Assembly: GCF_025515205.1 (NCBI RefSeq)
Contig: NZ_JAOPFX010000002.1
Location: 310,001 to 374,000 of the forward strand
Reading direction: 5' to 3'
Source of the DNA: Microbacterium fluvii
GTDB taxonomy: Bacteria > Actinomycetota > Actinomycetes > Actinomycetales > Microbacteriaceae
Length of the DNA stretch: 64,000 nucleotides
Below the pieces are notes generated by a model that made no database searches, was not told the origin of the DNA, and was given only the letters and a program-made list of their open reading frames with translations. Numbering within the stretch: position 1 is the stretch's first letter; each line of letters begins with the position of its first letter. Positions 21,379 to 30,170 of the stretch are shown one piece after another. Made by a program: the position numbers and the translations under genes.

Positions 21379-22155
21379 ATGAAGATCGTCGTGCTGGTCA
21401 AAGAAGTCCCGGATACGTACGGAGATCGCAAGCTCTCGCTCGAGACGGGGCTTGCCGACCGCGAGGCGTCTGACCGGGTGCTCGACGAGATCGGCGAGCG
21501 TGCTCTCGAGGTGGCGCTGTCGTACGCCGACGCCAACGCGGGCACCGAGGTCGTCGTGGTGTCGATGACGCCGGAGGCTTCTGCGGCGACGGTGCGCAAG
21601 GGACTCGCGATGGGTGCTGCATCCGCCCTGCAGGTCGTCGACGGCGCCCTCGCCGGTGCGGATCTGTCGCTGACCGCCGAGGTGCTGGCCGCCGCGGTGC
21701 AGCGGGTCGGGTTCGACGTGGTGATCACGGGCAACCAGTCCACCGACGGGTCGGGCGGTGTGCTGCCGGCGATGCTCGCCGAGCGCCTGGGTGTGCCGCA
21801 GGCGACGGCGCTGACGTCGGTGTCTCTGACCGATTCGGCCGTGTCGGGAACGCGGGCGACCGACTTCGGGGTGGCGCAGGTCGAGGCCGCGCTGCCGGCG
21901 GTGATCTCGATCACCGAGGCGCTGCCCGATGCGCGGTTCCCGAACTTCAAGGGGATCATGGCGGCCAAGAAGAAGCCGTTCGAGACGGTGTCGCTGGCCG
22001 ACCTCGGCGTCGATGCCGAGCGCCTGGATGCGCCGCGGTCGATCATGACGGCGGTGGCCGAGAAGCCGGCGCGCGGCGCGGGCGTGAAGATCGTCGACGA
22101 GGGCGATGCGGGCGACAAGCTCGCCGCCTTCCTGATCGAGAACCGACTGGCGTAA
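21379..22155 (+). CDS. etfB: Electron transfer flavoprotein, beta subunit
   Basis: 258 residues, the standard length, with the AMP-binding fold of EtfB. It begins MKIVVLVKEVPDTYGDRKL and contains GNQSTDGSGGVLPAMLAE and the C-terminal helix ending KLAAFLIENRLA. With EtfA it forms the soluble FAD/AMP heterodimer that takes electrons from acyl-CoA dehydrogenases. Two ACAD genes lie within 5 kb upstream. etfA follows after 6 bases. Confidence 0.96.
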   Translation: MKIVVLVKEVPDTYGDRKLSLETGLADREASDRVLDEIGERALEVALSYADANAGTEVVVVSMTPEASAATVRKGLAMGAASALQVVDGALAGADLSLTAEVLAAAVQRVGFDVVITGNQSTDGSGGVLPAMLAERLGVPQATALTSVSLTDSAVSGTRATDFGVAQVEAALPAVISITEALPDARFPNFKGIMAAKKKPFETVSLADLGVDAERLDAPRSIMTAVAEKPARGAGVKIVDEGDAGDKLAAFLIENRLA

Positions 22156-22161
22156 GGGGTC

Positions 22162-23154
22162 ATGGCGATGGGTTTTGCTGCAGATGCGGTTCTCGTTCTT
22201 CTCGAGGTGACCCCCGGGGGCGAGCTGGCGAAGTCGTCGGCCGGGCTGCTGGGCGCCGCCGCATCGGTCGGGTCGCCGGTGGCTCTGGTTGTGGCCGGCG
22301 AGGCGCGGCATGAGGCGCTGGCGGCGGATGCTGCCGCCCTCGGCGCCGCCTCGGTGCTGGTGGCGGGCCTGGGAGGCGCCGACACGGCGCTGACGGTGCC
22401 GCTGGTCGACGCACTGTCGGCGGCGCACGCGCTGGTGGCGCCGGATGCGGTTCTGATCTCGAACTCGATCGAGGGCCGCGATGTCGCCGGCCGGTTCGCG
22501 GCGCGTGCGGGGCTCGGGATCGCGGTGGATGCGGTGGGTGTGATCCGCGACGACCTCGGCGTGCTGGCGCAGCACTCCGTCTACGGCGGCGCGTACAACG
22601 TGGAATCCTCGGTGACGTTCGGGGCCCCGGTGATCACGATGCGTCAGGGTGCGATCGAGGCGCGGGCCGACGCGCAGCCGGTGGTGTCGCAGGTGCTGGA
22701 GGTGGCGGCATCCGGGGCGCCTGCCGCGACGATCGTGTCGTTCGACGAGGCCGTCGCGACGTCGTCCCGGCCCGAGCTGCGCGGTGCGGCGAAGGTCGTC
22801 TCGGGCGGGCGAGGCCTCGGCTCGGAGGAGAAGTTCGACCTCGTCGGGCAGCTCGCCGACGCGCTGGGCGCCGCGGTGGGCGCGTCGCGCGCGGCGGTCG
22901 ACGCCGGCTACATCCCGTACGCGCACCAGGTCGGACAGACCGGGGTATCGGTGTCGCCGCAGCTGTATGTCGCGCTCGGCATCAGCGGTGCGATCCAGCA
23001 CAAGGCGGGCATGCAGACGGCGAAGACGATCGTCGCGATCAACAAAGACGCCGAGGCCCCGATCTTCGAGATCGCCGACTTCGGCGTCGTCGGAGACCTG
23101 TTCACCGTCGTACCGCAGCTGATCGCGGCGCTCGAGGCGAAGAAGAAGGCCTGA
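22162..23154 (+). CDS. etfA: Electron transfer flavoprotein, alpha subunit
   Basis: 330 residues. The conserved FAD-binding C-terminal domain is complete: [13 protein letters not shown], then [20 protein letters not shown] and the signature [17 protein letters not shown]. It carries the redox FAD of ETF. A second in-frame ATG two codons in may be the true start. The next gene, a membrane b-type cytochrome, starts 3 bases after the stop, which is unusual and suggests an electron route from ETF to the membrane. Confidence 0.96.
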   Translation: MAMGFAADAVLVLLEVTPGGELAKSSAGLLGAAASVGSPVALVVAGEARHEALAADAAALGAASVLVAGLGGADTALTVPLVDALSAAHALVAPDAVLISNSIEGRDVAGRFAARAGLGIAVDAVGVIRDDLGVLAQHSVYGGAYNVESSVTFGAPVITMRQGAIEARADAQPVVSQVLEVAASGAPAATIVSFDEAVATSSRPELRGAAKVVSGGRGLGSEEKFDLVGQLADALGAAVGASRAAVDAGYIPYAHQVGQTGVSVSPQLYVALGISGAIQHKAGMQTAKTIVAINKDAEAPIFEIADFGVVGDLFTVVPQLIAALEAKKKA

Positions 23155-23157
23155 CCT

Positions 23158-25011
23158 GTGGCGACCTACGGTTCCGCGCTGCGCCGCGGGCTGCCCCGCG
23201 TCGCCGCCGGCGACCCCTGGCCGCCGGCAGGCGTCGCGCCGGTCGCTGCCCAGTCGTCATCTTCTGCGGCCGCGGAGGCAGCCGAGTCGCACTATAGGGC
23301 GACCGACGCCGCGGTGCCGGCGGCTCAGTCGTCACAGATGGCGACCGCGGATGCTGCGGAGTCGCCGTTTACGACGACTGAAGCGAGCGTGCCGGCTGGT
23401 CCCTCGGTTCAGTCGTCACAGATGGCGACCGCGGATGCTGCGGAGTCGCCGTTTACGACGACTGAAGCGGCAGCCGCTGCTCCCGTGACCGTGCGTCGTG
23501 GGCTGCCCCGGGTGCCCGGCGGCGAGCCGTGGCCGCCCGCGTCGTTCGCGGCGGTCGGGGCGGCAGCATCCGCATCTGTCTCCGCAGCCGATCCGCCCGC
23601 TGCCGTCGCAGCTTCCGCTCCCGACACCTCCCGCGACATGGCGGCTTCGGTCGTTGCGGACGCCGCGCAGCGACGGGAGGTGCCATATCGCGGTGCCGAT
23701 GGCGAGCCACAGGCGGCGGATGCTGCCGACGCTCCCGCGGTGCGCCGCGGGCTTCCGCGGGTGGCCGGTGGCGAGCCGTGGCCTCCGGCGGAGTTCACCG
23801 CGCGGCGGCCAGGTGCGGCAGCATCCGCCGTCGCATCGACTGTCGTCGCAGGGACCGAGACCACTTCCGCCGCCCAGACCACCGCTCCGGCCGCGCCCGC
23901 AGCACCCGCCGCAGCACCCGCCGCCCCCCAAACGCCCGCGGAGTTGGCAGGTTCGGTCGCCGCTGAGGCCGCGCAGCGGCAGGAGGTGTCAACTCGCGAG
24001 ACCGAGACGACGGCCGTCGCGACCGTGCGCGAGCCGCTGCCGTTCACGCCCACGGTGTGGGCGGGCGCGAACGCGTTCACACGCCCCGCACCCAAGCCCG
24101 AGCCGAGGCGCATCGGCCCGTTCACGCGCCTGCAGTGGGCGGGCGCAGTCATCATCGGCGGCGCCGGGATGCTGTTCGCCGCGGCGATGGTGGTGTTCTT
24201 CGTCCGCTGGTTCATCTCGCTGGAGTTCATGCAGGACTTCCTGACGACCTACCCCGGCGAGTACCACCTTCCCGAGACGGCTCCGGTGGGGCTTCCCGCG
24301 TGGATCGGCTGGCAGCACTTCTTCAACGTGTTCCTGATGGTGCTGATCATCCGCAGCGGCCTGCAGGTGCGGAACGAGAAGCGCCCGTCGGTGTTCTGGG
24401 CGCCCAAGAAAGACCCCAAGGGCAAGATCAGCCTCGCGCTGTGGTTCCACCAGGGCCTCGACATCCTGTGGCTGGTCAACGGGGTCGTGTTCGTGGCGCT
24501 GCTGTTCGTCACGGGGCAGTGGATGCGGATCGTCCCCACCAGCTGGGAGGTCTTCCCCAACGCGATCAGCGCCGCCCTGCAGTACGTGTCGCTGGACTGG
24601 CCCACCGAGAACGGCTGGGTCAACTACAACTCGCTGCAGCAGCTCGCCTACTTCACGACCGTGTTCATCGCGGCGCCGCTGGCCGCGATCACCGGCTACC
24701 GCATGACGAAGATGTGGCCGAAGAACGCCAAGACGCTCAGCCGCATCTATCCGGTCGAGTGGGCGCGGGCCGTGCACTTCCCGGTGATGATCTTCTTCGT
24801 GCTGTTCATCATCGTGCACGTCACGCTCGTGTTCGCCACGGGTGCCCTGCGCAACCTCAACCACATGTACGGCGCGCAGGATGCGGTCAATTGGACCGGA
24901 TTCTGGATCTTCGCCGCATCCATGCTGGTGATCGCGGGCGGCTGGGTCGCGGCGCGCCCGCTCGTGCTCGCCCCCATCGCCCGCCTGTTCGGAAACGTCA
25001 GCGGTCGCTGA
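23158..25011 (+). CDS. Membrane b-type cytochrome with a long repetitive N-terminus carrying palindromic repeats
   Basis: 617 residues. Residues 1-300 are Ala/Pro-rich and probably disordered. They carry a motif RRGLPRVxGGEPWPP near 8, 112 and 195, with a degenerate form near 290. Between these are in-frame translations of family B palindromes ([19 protein letters not shown], twice) and family C palindromes ([30 protein letters not shown]). The C-terminal 310 residues have about six membrane helices, with candidate haem histidines in WQHFFN, WFHQGLD, VHFPVM and IVHVTLV, as in the cytochrome b561 / formate dehydrogenase gamma group. It starts at GTG 3 bases after etfA, so it may pass electrons between ETF and the quinone pool (inference). 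Confidence 0.82.
   Translation: MATYGSALRRGLPRVAAGDPWPPAGVAPVAAQSSSSAAAEAAESHYRATDAAVPAAQSSQMATADAAESPFTTTEASVPAGPSVQSSQMATADAAESPFTTTEAAAAAPVTVRRGLPRVPGGEPWPPASFAAVGAAASASVSAADPPAAVAASAPDTSRDMAASVVADAAQRREVPYRGADGEPQAADAADAPAVRRGLPRVAGGEPWPPAEFTARRPGAAASAVASTVVAGTETTSAAQTTAPAAPAAPAAAPAAPQTPAELAGSVAAEAAQRQEVSTRETETTAVATVREPLPFTPTVWAGANAFTRPAPKPEPRRIGPFTRLQWAGAVIIGGAGMLFAAAMVVFFVRWFISLEFMQDFLTTYPGEYHLPETAPVGLPAWIGWQHFFNVFLMVLIIRSGLQVRNEKRPSVFWAPKKDPKGKISLALWFHQGLDILWLVNGVVFVALLFVTGQWMRIVPTSWEVFPNAISAALQYVSLDWPTENGWVNYNSLQQLAYFTTVFIAAPLAAITGYRMTKMWPKNAKTLSRIYPVEWARAVHFPVMIFFVLFIIVHVTLVFATGALRNLNHMYGAQDAVNWTGFWIFAASMLVIAGGWVAARPLVLAPIARLFGNVSGR
23326..23466. repeat. Two near-identical family B palindromes in frame inside the cytochrome gene
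   Basis: Units at 23326-23382 and 23410-23466 are direct repeats with an 84-base period. Each runs from CAGTCGTCACAGATGGCGAC to GTCGCCGTTTACGACGACTG. The period is a multiple of three and both copies are open in the translated frame. A degraded third copy may precede them (23251-23304). The intergenic copies are at 5098-5161 and 5183-5245. Confidence 0.88.
23630..23693. repeat. Family C palindrome in frame inside the cytochrome gene, copy 3
   Basis: The outer arms CCCGCGACATGGC and GTGCCATATCGCGG correspond to the intergenic family C elements at 11682 and 12402, with a variant loop. It encodes [20 protein letters not shown] in the cytochrome N-terminus. Confidence 0.78.
23935..24000. repeat. 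Family C palindrome in frame inside the cytochrome gene, copy 4
   Basis: The arms GCGGAGTTGGCAGG and GAGGTGTCAACTCGCGA pair imperfectly. The translated stretch [18 protein letters not shown] is clearly related to copy 3, so the two copies share ancestry at DNA level in the same reading frame. Confidence 0.75.
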
Positions 25012-25028
25012 GACCCGCCCTCCATCCG

Positions 25029-25095
25029 CCGAAACCCACCTCCCAGACCGAGACCGCGCCCGCAGGGGTGGGTTTCGCTCTGAAAGTTGGGTTTC
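25029..25095. terminator. Hairpin E downstream of the cytochrome gene
   Basis: Perfect 10-base arms GAAACCCACC (25031-25040) and GGTGGGTTTC (25067-25076) enclose a 26-base loop, and a third partial arm GTTGGGTTTC follows at 25086-25095. It begins about 20 bases after the stop of the etf-cytochrome operon, so it probably marks the mRNA end. There is no strong T tract. Confidence 0.55.
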
Positions 25096-25224
25096 GCGGA
25101 TGCGGGGCGCACATGCACCGGGGCGGGCGTCGGCGGATGCGGGGGTCGGCCGGGGGATAACCCCACCGCAATCGTCCGGCCACCCCCGAGGCGCGGCGGC
25201 GGCCCCGCGGCCTACCGTGGGGGC

Positions 25225-26493
25225 ATGACTTCGGAAACCACCGCCCGACCACCCCGCACCGTCACGTCGCCACTCGCGATCGCGGGCGCCGTGGCGCAGC
25301 TCGTGGCCGTCGGCGTGGTCGGATCGGTCGCGTTCGGGATGCTGTTCCTCCTTCTCGGACTCGGCCTCGGTCTTCTCCCCGTGCTCGGCATCGGCCTGCT
25401 GCTGCTGATCGCCCTCGTCTACGCGATGTACGCCCTGGCCTGGGTCGAGGGCGCCCGAGTGGAGGGCCTGTACCGCTTCGGCATCCCGCCGCTGCGGGCC
25501 CGCCACAGTGGTCGCCCCGGGTTCGGCGGGTTCCTCCGCACGATCTGGCAGCAGTTCATTGACCCCGGCATGTGGCGGGGCATCGCGAACGCCGCCGTCT
25601 CGACGATCCTCGGCGTCATCACGCTGTCGCTGACCACCCTCGTCTTCTCGGGTCTCGTTCTGGCACTGGCGCCCGCGATCGCCGAGACCGACACCGTTCG
25701 GCTCTATCGCCCCCCGATCGACGTGCCCACCGCCTGGGCGACGGTCATCGGGCTCATCATCGCGATCGTCGCGTTCGCCGCCGTCGTGGGTCTCGCGATC
25801 GTGCACGGCGTCGTCTCGCGGGCGATCCTGGTGCCCAGCCGCGAGGCGCAGCTGACCGAGCAGGCCCGCACTTCGCAGACCCAGCGGGCCGGCGCCGTGC
25901 GTGCCGCCGAAGTCGAGCGCACCCGCATCGAACGCGATCTGCACGACGGAGTCCAGCCCCGGCTCGTCTCGATCGGCATGACCCTGGGCATGGCCCAGCA
26001 GAAGGTCGACTCCGATCCCGACGCGGCCAAGGCGCTCATCGCCGAGGCGCACACCTCGACCAAAGCGGCGGTGACCGAGCTCCGGCAGCTGGCCCGCGGC
26101 ATCCACACGTCCGTCCTCGACGACCGCGGCCTCGACGCGGCGCTGTCGGCGCTCGCCGGCCGCTCGCACATCCCCGTGGCCCTCGACGTGCGCCTCACCG
26201 AGCGCTGCAGCCGGGCCGCCGAAGCCGCCGTGTACTTCGTCATCGCCGAGGCCCTCACCAACGCCGCGAAGCACTCGCGGGCGGGCGAGGTGCGCGTGGT
26301 CGTGCGTCAGCGCGACGGCGGGATGCTGTGGGCCAAGGTCGAAGACAACGGCATCGGCGGCGCCCAGATCGCCGCAGGCGGTGGCCTCGACGGCATCGCG
26401 AACCGCGTGCTGGGGGTGGGCGGCACGTTCCGCCTCGACAGCCCCGTCGGCGGCCCGACCACGGTGGAGGTGAGCGTGCCGTGCGCATTCTGA
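25225..26493 (+). CDS. Membrane sensor histidine kinase (NarL/HisKA_3 type)
   Basis: 422 residues. The N-terminal 210 residues hold about four hydrophobic segments. The dimerisation box RIERDLHDGVQPRLVSIGM contains the phosphorylated His240. The ATPase domain has the N-box EALTNAAKHS and VEDNGIGGA. The ATG is placed 6 bases after TACCGT (25213-25218), consistent with a leaderless mRNA. The 3' end overlaps the response regulator by 13 bases. With the DUF4097 gene downstream, it is likely an envelope-stress type system (inference). Confidence 0.9.
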   Translation: MTSETTARPPRTVTSPLAIAGAVAQLVAVGVVGSVAFGMLFLLLGLGLGLLPVLGIGLLLLIALVYAMYALAWVEGARVEGLYRFGIPPLRARHSGRPGFGGFLRTIWQQFIDPGMWRGIANAAVSTILGVITLSLTTLVFSGLVLALAPAIAETDTVRLYRPPIDVPTAWATVIGLIIAIVAFAAVVGLAIVHGVVSRAILVPSREAQLTEQARTSQTQRAGAVRAAEVERTRIERDLHDGVQPRLVSIGMTLGMAQQKVDSDPDAAKALIAEAHTSTKAAVTELRQLARGIHTSVLDDRGLDAALSALAGRSHIPVALDVRLTERCSRAAEAAVYFVIAEALTNAAKHSRAGEVRVVVRQRDGGMLWAKVEDNGIGGAQIAAGGGLDGIANRVLGVGGTFRLDSPVGGPTTVEVSVPCAF

Positions 26494-27152
26494 TCTGCGA
26501 AGACTCCGTGCTGCTGCGCGAGGGGCTCGTGCGGCTGCTCGAGGACTCCGGCCACGAGGTGGTCGCCGCCCTCCCCGACGCGACGGCCCTCGACGAGGCG
26601 GTCGGGCAGAGCGACCCCGAGCTGTGCATCCTCGACGTGCGCCTCCCCCCGACCCACACCGACGAGGGCATCCGTGCGGCGCTCCGCCTGCGCGCCGCCC
26701 GCCCCGAGCTGCCGGTGCTCGTGCTCTCGCAGTACGTCGAAGAGCGCTACGCCGCCGACCTCATCGCCGGCAACGGCGGAGCGCTCGGCTATCTGCTGAA
26801 AGACCGCGTCGCCGACGTCGCCGAGTTCGTCGACACCGTCGAGCGCATCGGCGCGGGGGCCACCGTGTTCGACCCCGAGGTCGTCGCGCAGCTGCTGAGC
26901 CGTCGTTCTCTCGACGAGCGGATGCGGCGACTCACCGACCGCGAATCGACGGTGCTCGCCCTCGTGGCCGAGGGCAAGTCGAATCAGGCGATCGCCAAGG
27001 CGCTGTTCGTCACCGAGGGCAGCGTCGAGAAGCACATCACCTCGGTGTTCCAGAAGCTCGACCTCGAGCCCGACGACGGCAACCGCCGCGTGCTGGCGGT
27101 GCTCGCCCATCTCGAGCACGGCGGCACCCCCACGACAGGAGACCAGCGATGA
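26481..27152 (+). CDS. NarL/LuxR-family response regulator
   Basis: 223 residues. The receiver domain has phospho-acceptor Asp52 in LCILDVRLPP and the Lys of YLLKDRV. The C-terminal LuxR HTH is complete (LTDRESTVLALVAEGKSNQA, then GSVEKHITSVFQKL). The GTG start at 26481 (VRILICEDS) lies inside the kinase coding sequence, so the pair is translationally coupled. The stop overlaps the ATG of the DUF4097 gene, a likely target as well as an operon partner. Confidence 0.93.
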   Translation: MRILICEDSVLLREGLVRLLEDSGHEVVAALPDATALDEAVGQSDPELCILDVRLPPTHTDEGIRAALRLRAARPELPVLVLSQYVEERYAADLIAGNGGALGYLLKDRVADVAEFVDTVERIGAGATVFDPEVVAQLLSRRSLDERMRRLTDRESTVLALVAEGKSNQAIAKALFVTEGSVEKHITSVFQKLDLEPDDGNRRVLAVLAHLEHGGTPTTGDQR

Positions 27153-28021
27153 CCACGATCACCCCTCCGCCCGTTCCGCCGCTGCCGCCGCAGGTCGATC
27201 GACCGCAGGAGGCCGCGCCGAGTGGGCGCCCGCATCCGGCCGCCACGGTGATCGCGGTGCTCGCGATCGTGCTCGGCGCGCTCATCGTCGCGGGGGCGGC
27301 GACCGGCGCGATCGTCGGCGGGATCGCCGCCGCGAGCGTGCGCACCGACACCCGCACCGTGACGGCGGCGGGCCTCGGCGACCTCGACCTGGACGTGTCG
27401 GCAGGAGATGTCAGCGTCGAATACGGCGACGTCGCCGAGATCACCCTCGACGTCACGAGCACCCTCGGCGCCGACGCCTGGACGTTCGAGCGCGACGGCG
27501 AGACCCTGCGGGTGCGCACCCCCGACGGCTTCCTCGGCCTTGCGTGGGTGTTCGGCGGCAACGGCAGCGCCGTGATCACTCTGCCCTCGGCGCTCGAGAC
27601 GCAGCTGCTCGACGCCGATCTCAACCTGTCGGCCGGCTCTTTGACCGCCGCGGGCACCTTCGGCACGCTCGACGCGACCGTCAGCGCCGGCAGCCTCGAG
27701 GTCGACGGCGCGGTGAGCTCGCTCGCCACCGACGTCAGCGCCGGCAGCGCGCAGCTCGAGCTCGCCTCGGTCGACGACGCCCAGCTGTCGGTGAGCGCCG
27801 GCGAGCTCGTCGCCGAGTTCACGGGCACGGCGCCACGCTCGGTCGCCCTCGACCTCAGCGCGGGCTCGCTCGAACTGACCGTGCCCGACGAGGTCTACGA
27901 CGTGCAGGTCGACGTGTCGGCCGGCGAGCTGCGCAACCATCTCGACACCTCGGTCGGCTCGGGGCACCAGATCACCGGTCAGATCTCGGCCGGCGACGCC
28001 GTGCTGCGCGCCGGCAGCTGA
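27149..28021 (+). CDS. DUF4097-type beta-repeat membrane protein
   Basis: 290 residues. A Pro-rich cytoplasmic tail (1-28) is followed by one membrane helix (about 30-55) and an extracytoplasmic domain of short beta repeats, recognisable by recurring DVSAG / NLSAG / TVSAG turns (at least seven). DUF4097 domains of this kind accompany stress-sensing two-component systems. It overlaps the response regulator by 4 bases. No catalytic residues are evident; a scaffold or sensor-partner role is inference. Confidence 0.85.
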   Translation: MTTITPPPVPPLPPQVDRPQEAAPSGRPHPAATVIAVLAIVLGALIVAGAATGAIVGGIAAASVRTDTRTVTAAGLGDLDLDVSAGDVSVEYGDVAEITLDVTSTLGADAWTFERDGETLRVRTPDGFLGLAWVFGGNGSAVITLPSALETQLLDADLNLSAGSLTAAGTFGTLDATVSAGSLEVDGAVSSLATDVSAGSAQLELASVDDAQLSVSAGELVAEFTGTAPRSVALDLSAGSLELTVPDEVYDVQVDVSAGELRNHLDTSVGSGHQITGQISAGDAVLRAGS

Positions 28022-28144
28022 CCCGACGCGGGCGCCGCGGCCACACAGGTCGCTGACCTTTCTGCCGGCGCGCCGCGTGGGCAGGGCGAGGCGCGGGGTG
28101 TCGCCCAAGATCTCAGTGAGTTGTGCGGCTGGCGCGGCCCGGGG

Positions 28145-28933
28145 TCAGTCGCCGTCGGCCTCGATGCGGGCCGACTCGAAGCCGTCGGCGTAGCCCTCCT
28201 CGTAGCCCTCTTCGCGCGCCTCGTCGGCGCCGAGGCGGAAGAAGTCGCGCTCAGCGGGTCGCACGACCGAGCGGGCGCCGGGCAGATCGAGCGCCCCGAC
28301 CAGGTCGGCGCGCCCCCGCACGACGGCGACCGGCAGTCGCGCGGCCTTGCCCTTGACCAGATCGGATGCTGAGGCCAGCTCGTCCGCCACGCACGGCTGC
28401 GTCACGAAGAGCGGCCGGCCCTCGGCATCCGTTCCGCCGCGGAGGTCGTCGAACACGTGCACGCCGCCGGCGCCGATCGCGTTGTCGGTCTGGCCCTCAC
28501 GCCAGGCCCTGCCATGAGTGTCCGAGACGATGACGCCGATCTCGACGCCCAAGAGCTCCCGCAGGCCCGTCGCGAGCGCCCTCGCCGACGCGTCGGGGTC
28601 GACCGGCAGCAGCAGCACCGTGCCGTGCGGGGTGTTCGACGCGTCGACGCCCGCGGCCGCCGCGACGATGCCGAGGCGGTTCTCGACGATGCGGGTGGTC
28701 TGCCCCGTCGGCGACGTGCGCGAGGCGACGATGCGCACCGTCTCGGCGGTGATCGCGTCTTCACGGTCGGAGGCCGACACGAACCGGCCCTCGGCCTTCG
28801 AGACGATCTTCGAGGTCACCACCAGGATGTCGCCGTCGCGCAGCGCATCGCCGGCCGCGTCGGCGATGAGGGCGACGAGGTCGTCACCCTCCCGCACTTC
28901 GCCGATGCCCTCGAGGGCCCAGATCTGCAGCAC
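28145..28933 (-). CDS. cofE: Coenzyme F420-0:L-glutamate ligase
   Basis: 262 residues, a single-domain CofE (no fused nitroreductase-like FbiB domain). It adds glutamate to the lactyl-phospho side chain of F420-0 using GTP. The family pattern is present: [18 protein letters not shown], then [16 protein letters not shown], then [20 protein letters not shown]. The GTG start follows 2 bases after the GNAT stop. The last 25 residues are acidic and low-complexity. An F420-type oxidoreductase at 61580 is a possible user of the cofactor. Confidence 0.93.
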   Translation of the reverse strand: MLQIWALEGIGEVREGDDLVALIADAAGDALRDGDILVVTSKIVSKAEGRFVSASDREDAITAETVRIVASRTSPTGQTTRIVENRLGIVAAAAGVDASNTPHGTVLLLPVDPDASARALATGLRELLGVEIGVIVSDTHGRAWREGQTDNAIGAGGVHVFDDLRGGTDAEGRPLFVTQPCVADELASASDLVKGKAARLPVAVVRGRADLVGALDLPGARSVVRPAERDFFRLGADEAREEGYEEGYADGFESARIEADGD

Positions 28934-28935
28934 GG

Positions 28936-29442
28936 TCAGCGGACGAACCGCACCTCGGTCAGCGTCTCGCCCAGGAACGGCTCGGTGTGCGAGGCACCAT
29001 CGAGGGCGAAGCCGTTGCGCGTGTAGAAACGGTGCGCGCGGGGGTTGTCTTCGGCGACCCACAGGTAGAGGGACTCGCCGTCTTCTGCGACGGCGTCGAA
29101 CAGCTTCTGTCCGATGCCGGTGCCGTGCCAGGCGTCGAGCAGATAGATGAAGTAGAGCTCGCGGTTGCGGGGCGCGTCGCGGTCGCGCGCGGGTCCCGAT
29201 CCGGCGAAGCCGACGATCTCGCCGCCGACGAGCGCCGCGAAGATGCGGAAGTCGTCGCCCTGCTGGGCCCAGTGGGTCCACAGCTCCGCGAGGCGCTTGG
29301 GAGAGACGCGCTCGAGCGCGGCCTTCGAGATGACGTGGTCGTAGGTCTCGTGCCAGCAGGTCGCATGCACGCGGCCCAGGGCCTCGGCATCCACATCCCG
29401 CACCGGACGGACCACGATGTCTGTCTGCAGTTCGGCTTCCAT
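28936..29442 (-). CDS. GNAT-family N-acetyltransferase
   Basis: 168 residues with the GNAT fold. The N-terminal [20 protein letters not shown] is followed by the acetyl-CoA loop [13 protein letters not shown] and the C-terminal [13 protein letters not shown]. The ATG is 7 bases after a TAGAGT element (29450-29455, minus strand), suggesting a leaderless mRNA. It precedes cofE by 2 bases, so they share an operon, but no functional link to F420 is known to me. The substrate is unknown. Confidence 0.9.
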   Translation of the reverse strand: MEAELQTDIVVRPVRDVDAEALGRVHATCWHETYDHVISKAALERVSPKRLAELWTHWAQQGDDFRIFAALVGGEIVGFAGSGPARDRDAPRNRELYFIYLLDAWHGTGIGQKLFDAVAEDGESLYLWVAEDNPRAHRFYTRNGFALDGASHTEPFLGETLTEVRFVR

Positions 29443-29575
29443 GGCCAGGACTCTACGTCTGGCCAGGGGATTCGCGAAATCGCACGGGCCGTGACAAGTC
29501 CTGCCGCACCGAAGCTGTAGAACCTCCACAGTCGGGTTCGCCGAACACCTTCTGATCTCGCTAACATCGCGCTTC

Positions 29576-30136
29576 GTGAACGTGCTGTGGCGAACCCTTC
29601 TGACGATCTGGCGCGCGAAGGTGATGCTGCGGCGCAAGGGCGCCGTGCCCCCGACCTCGGTCGGCCGCATCCGCGTGCGCACCCTTCCCACCGACATCGA
29701 TCTTCTCGGCCACATGAACAACGGCCGCTACGGTTCGCTGTTCGACCTCGGCCGCTTCGACCTGCTGATCCGCACCGGCATGTGGGATCTCGTGGAAGAG
29801 AAGGGCTGGTACGCCGTCGTCGCCAGCGAGACGATCACGTTCCGCAAGTCGCTGCAGCTGTGGCAGCGCTTCACGATCGAATCGCGTCTGCACGGCCACG
29901 ACGAGAAATCGGTGTACCTGCTGCACCGAGCCGTCGTCGGCGGCGAGGTCTACGCCGAGATGCTGGTGCGGGCGCGGTTCCTGCGCAAGGGTGGCGGCAT
30001 CGTGCCGCTCGACGAGCTGTTCGAGGCCCTGCACCGCCCAGACGATCTGCCTCCCCTCGAGCCGTGGATCGCGCAGTGGGCTGCCGCCTCTGCGCTGCCC
30101 TCGACCAAGAGCCCCGCGCCGAGCGTCTGGCGCTGA
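29576..30136 (+). CDS. Hotdog-fold acyl-CoA thioesterase (4HBT-like)
   Basis: 186 residues. The hotdog signature is in IDLLGHMNNGRYGSLFDLGR at about 41-60, followed by a beta sheet with FRKSLQLWQRFTIESRL. Proteins of this type hydrolyse acyl-CoA to free acid. A GTG start is used, 8 bases after TAACAT (29562-29567). putA begins 34 bases downstream on the same strand with its own promoter-like element, so the two need not be co-transcribed. Confidence 0.82.
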   Translation: MNVLWRTLLTIWRAKVMLRRKGAVPPTSVGRIRVRTLPTDIDLLGHMNNGRYGSLFDLGRFDLLIRTGMWDLVEEKGWYAVVASETITFRKSLQLWQRFTIESRLHGHDEKSVYLLHRAVVGGEVYAEMLVRARFLRKGGGIVPLDELFEALHRPDDLPPLEPWIAQWAAASALPSTKSPAPSVWR

Positions 30137-30170
30137 TCGGCGGGCGGGTGCCCCGACGTACTCTGGACGC

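Noticed and set aside
23326-23466. Possible CRISPR-like direct repeats
   Set aside because: Only two units with an open reading frame across them and palindromic arms; no leader, no spacers of array type and no cas genes.
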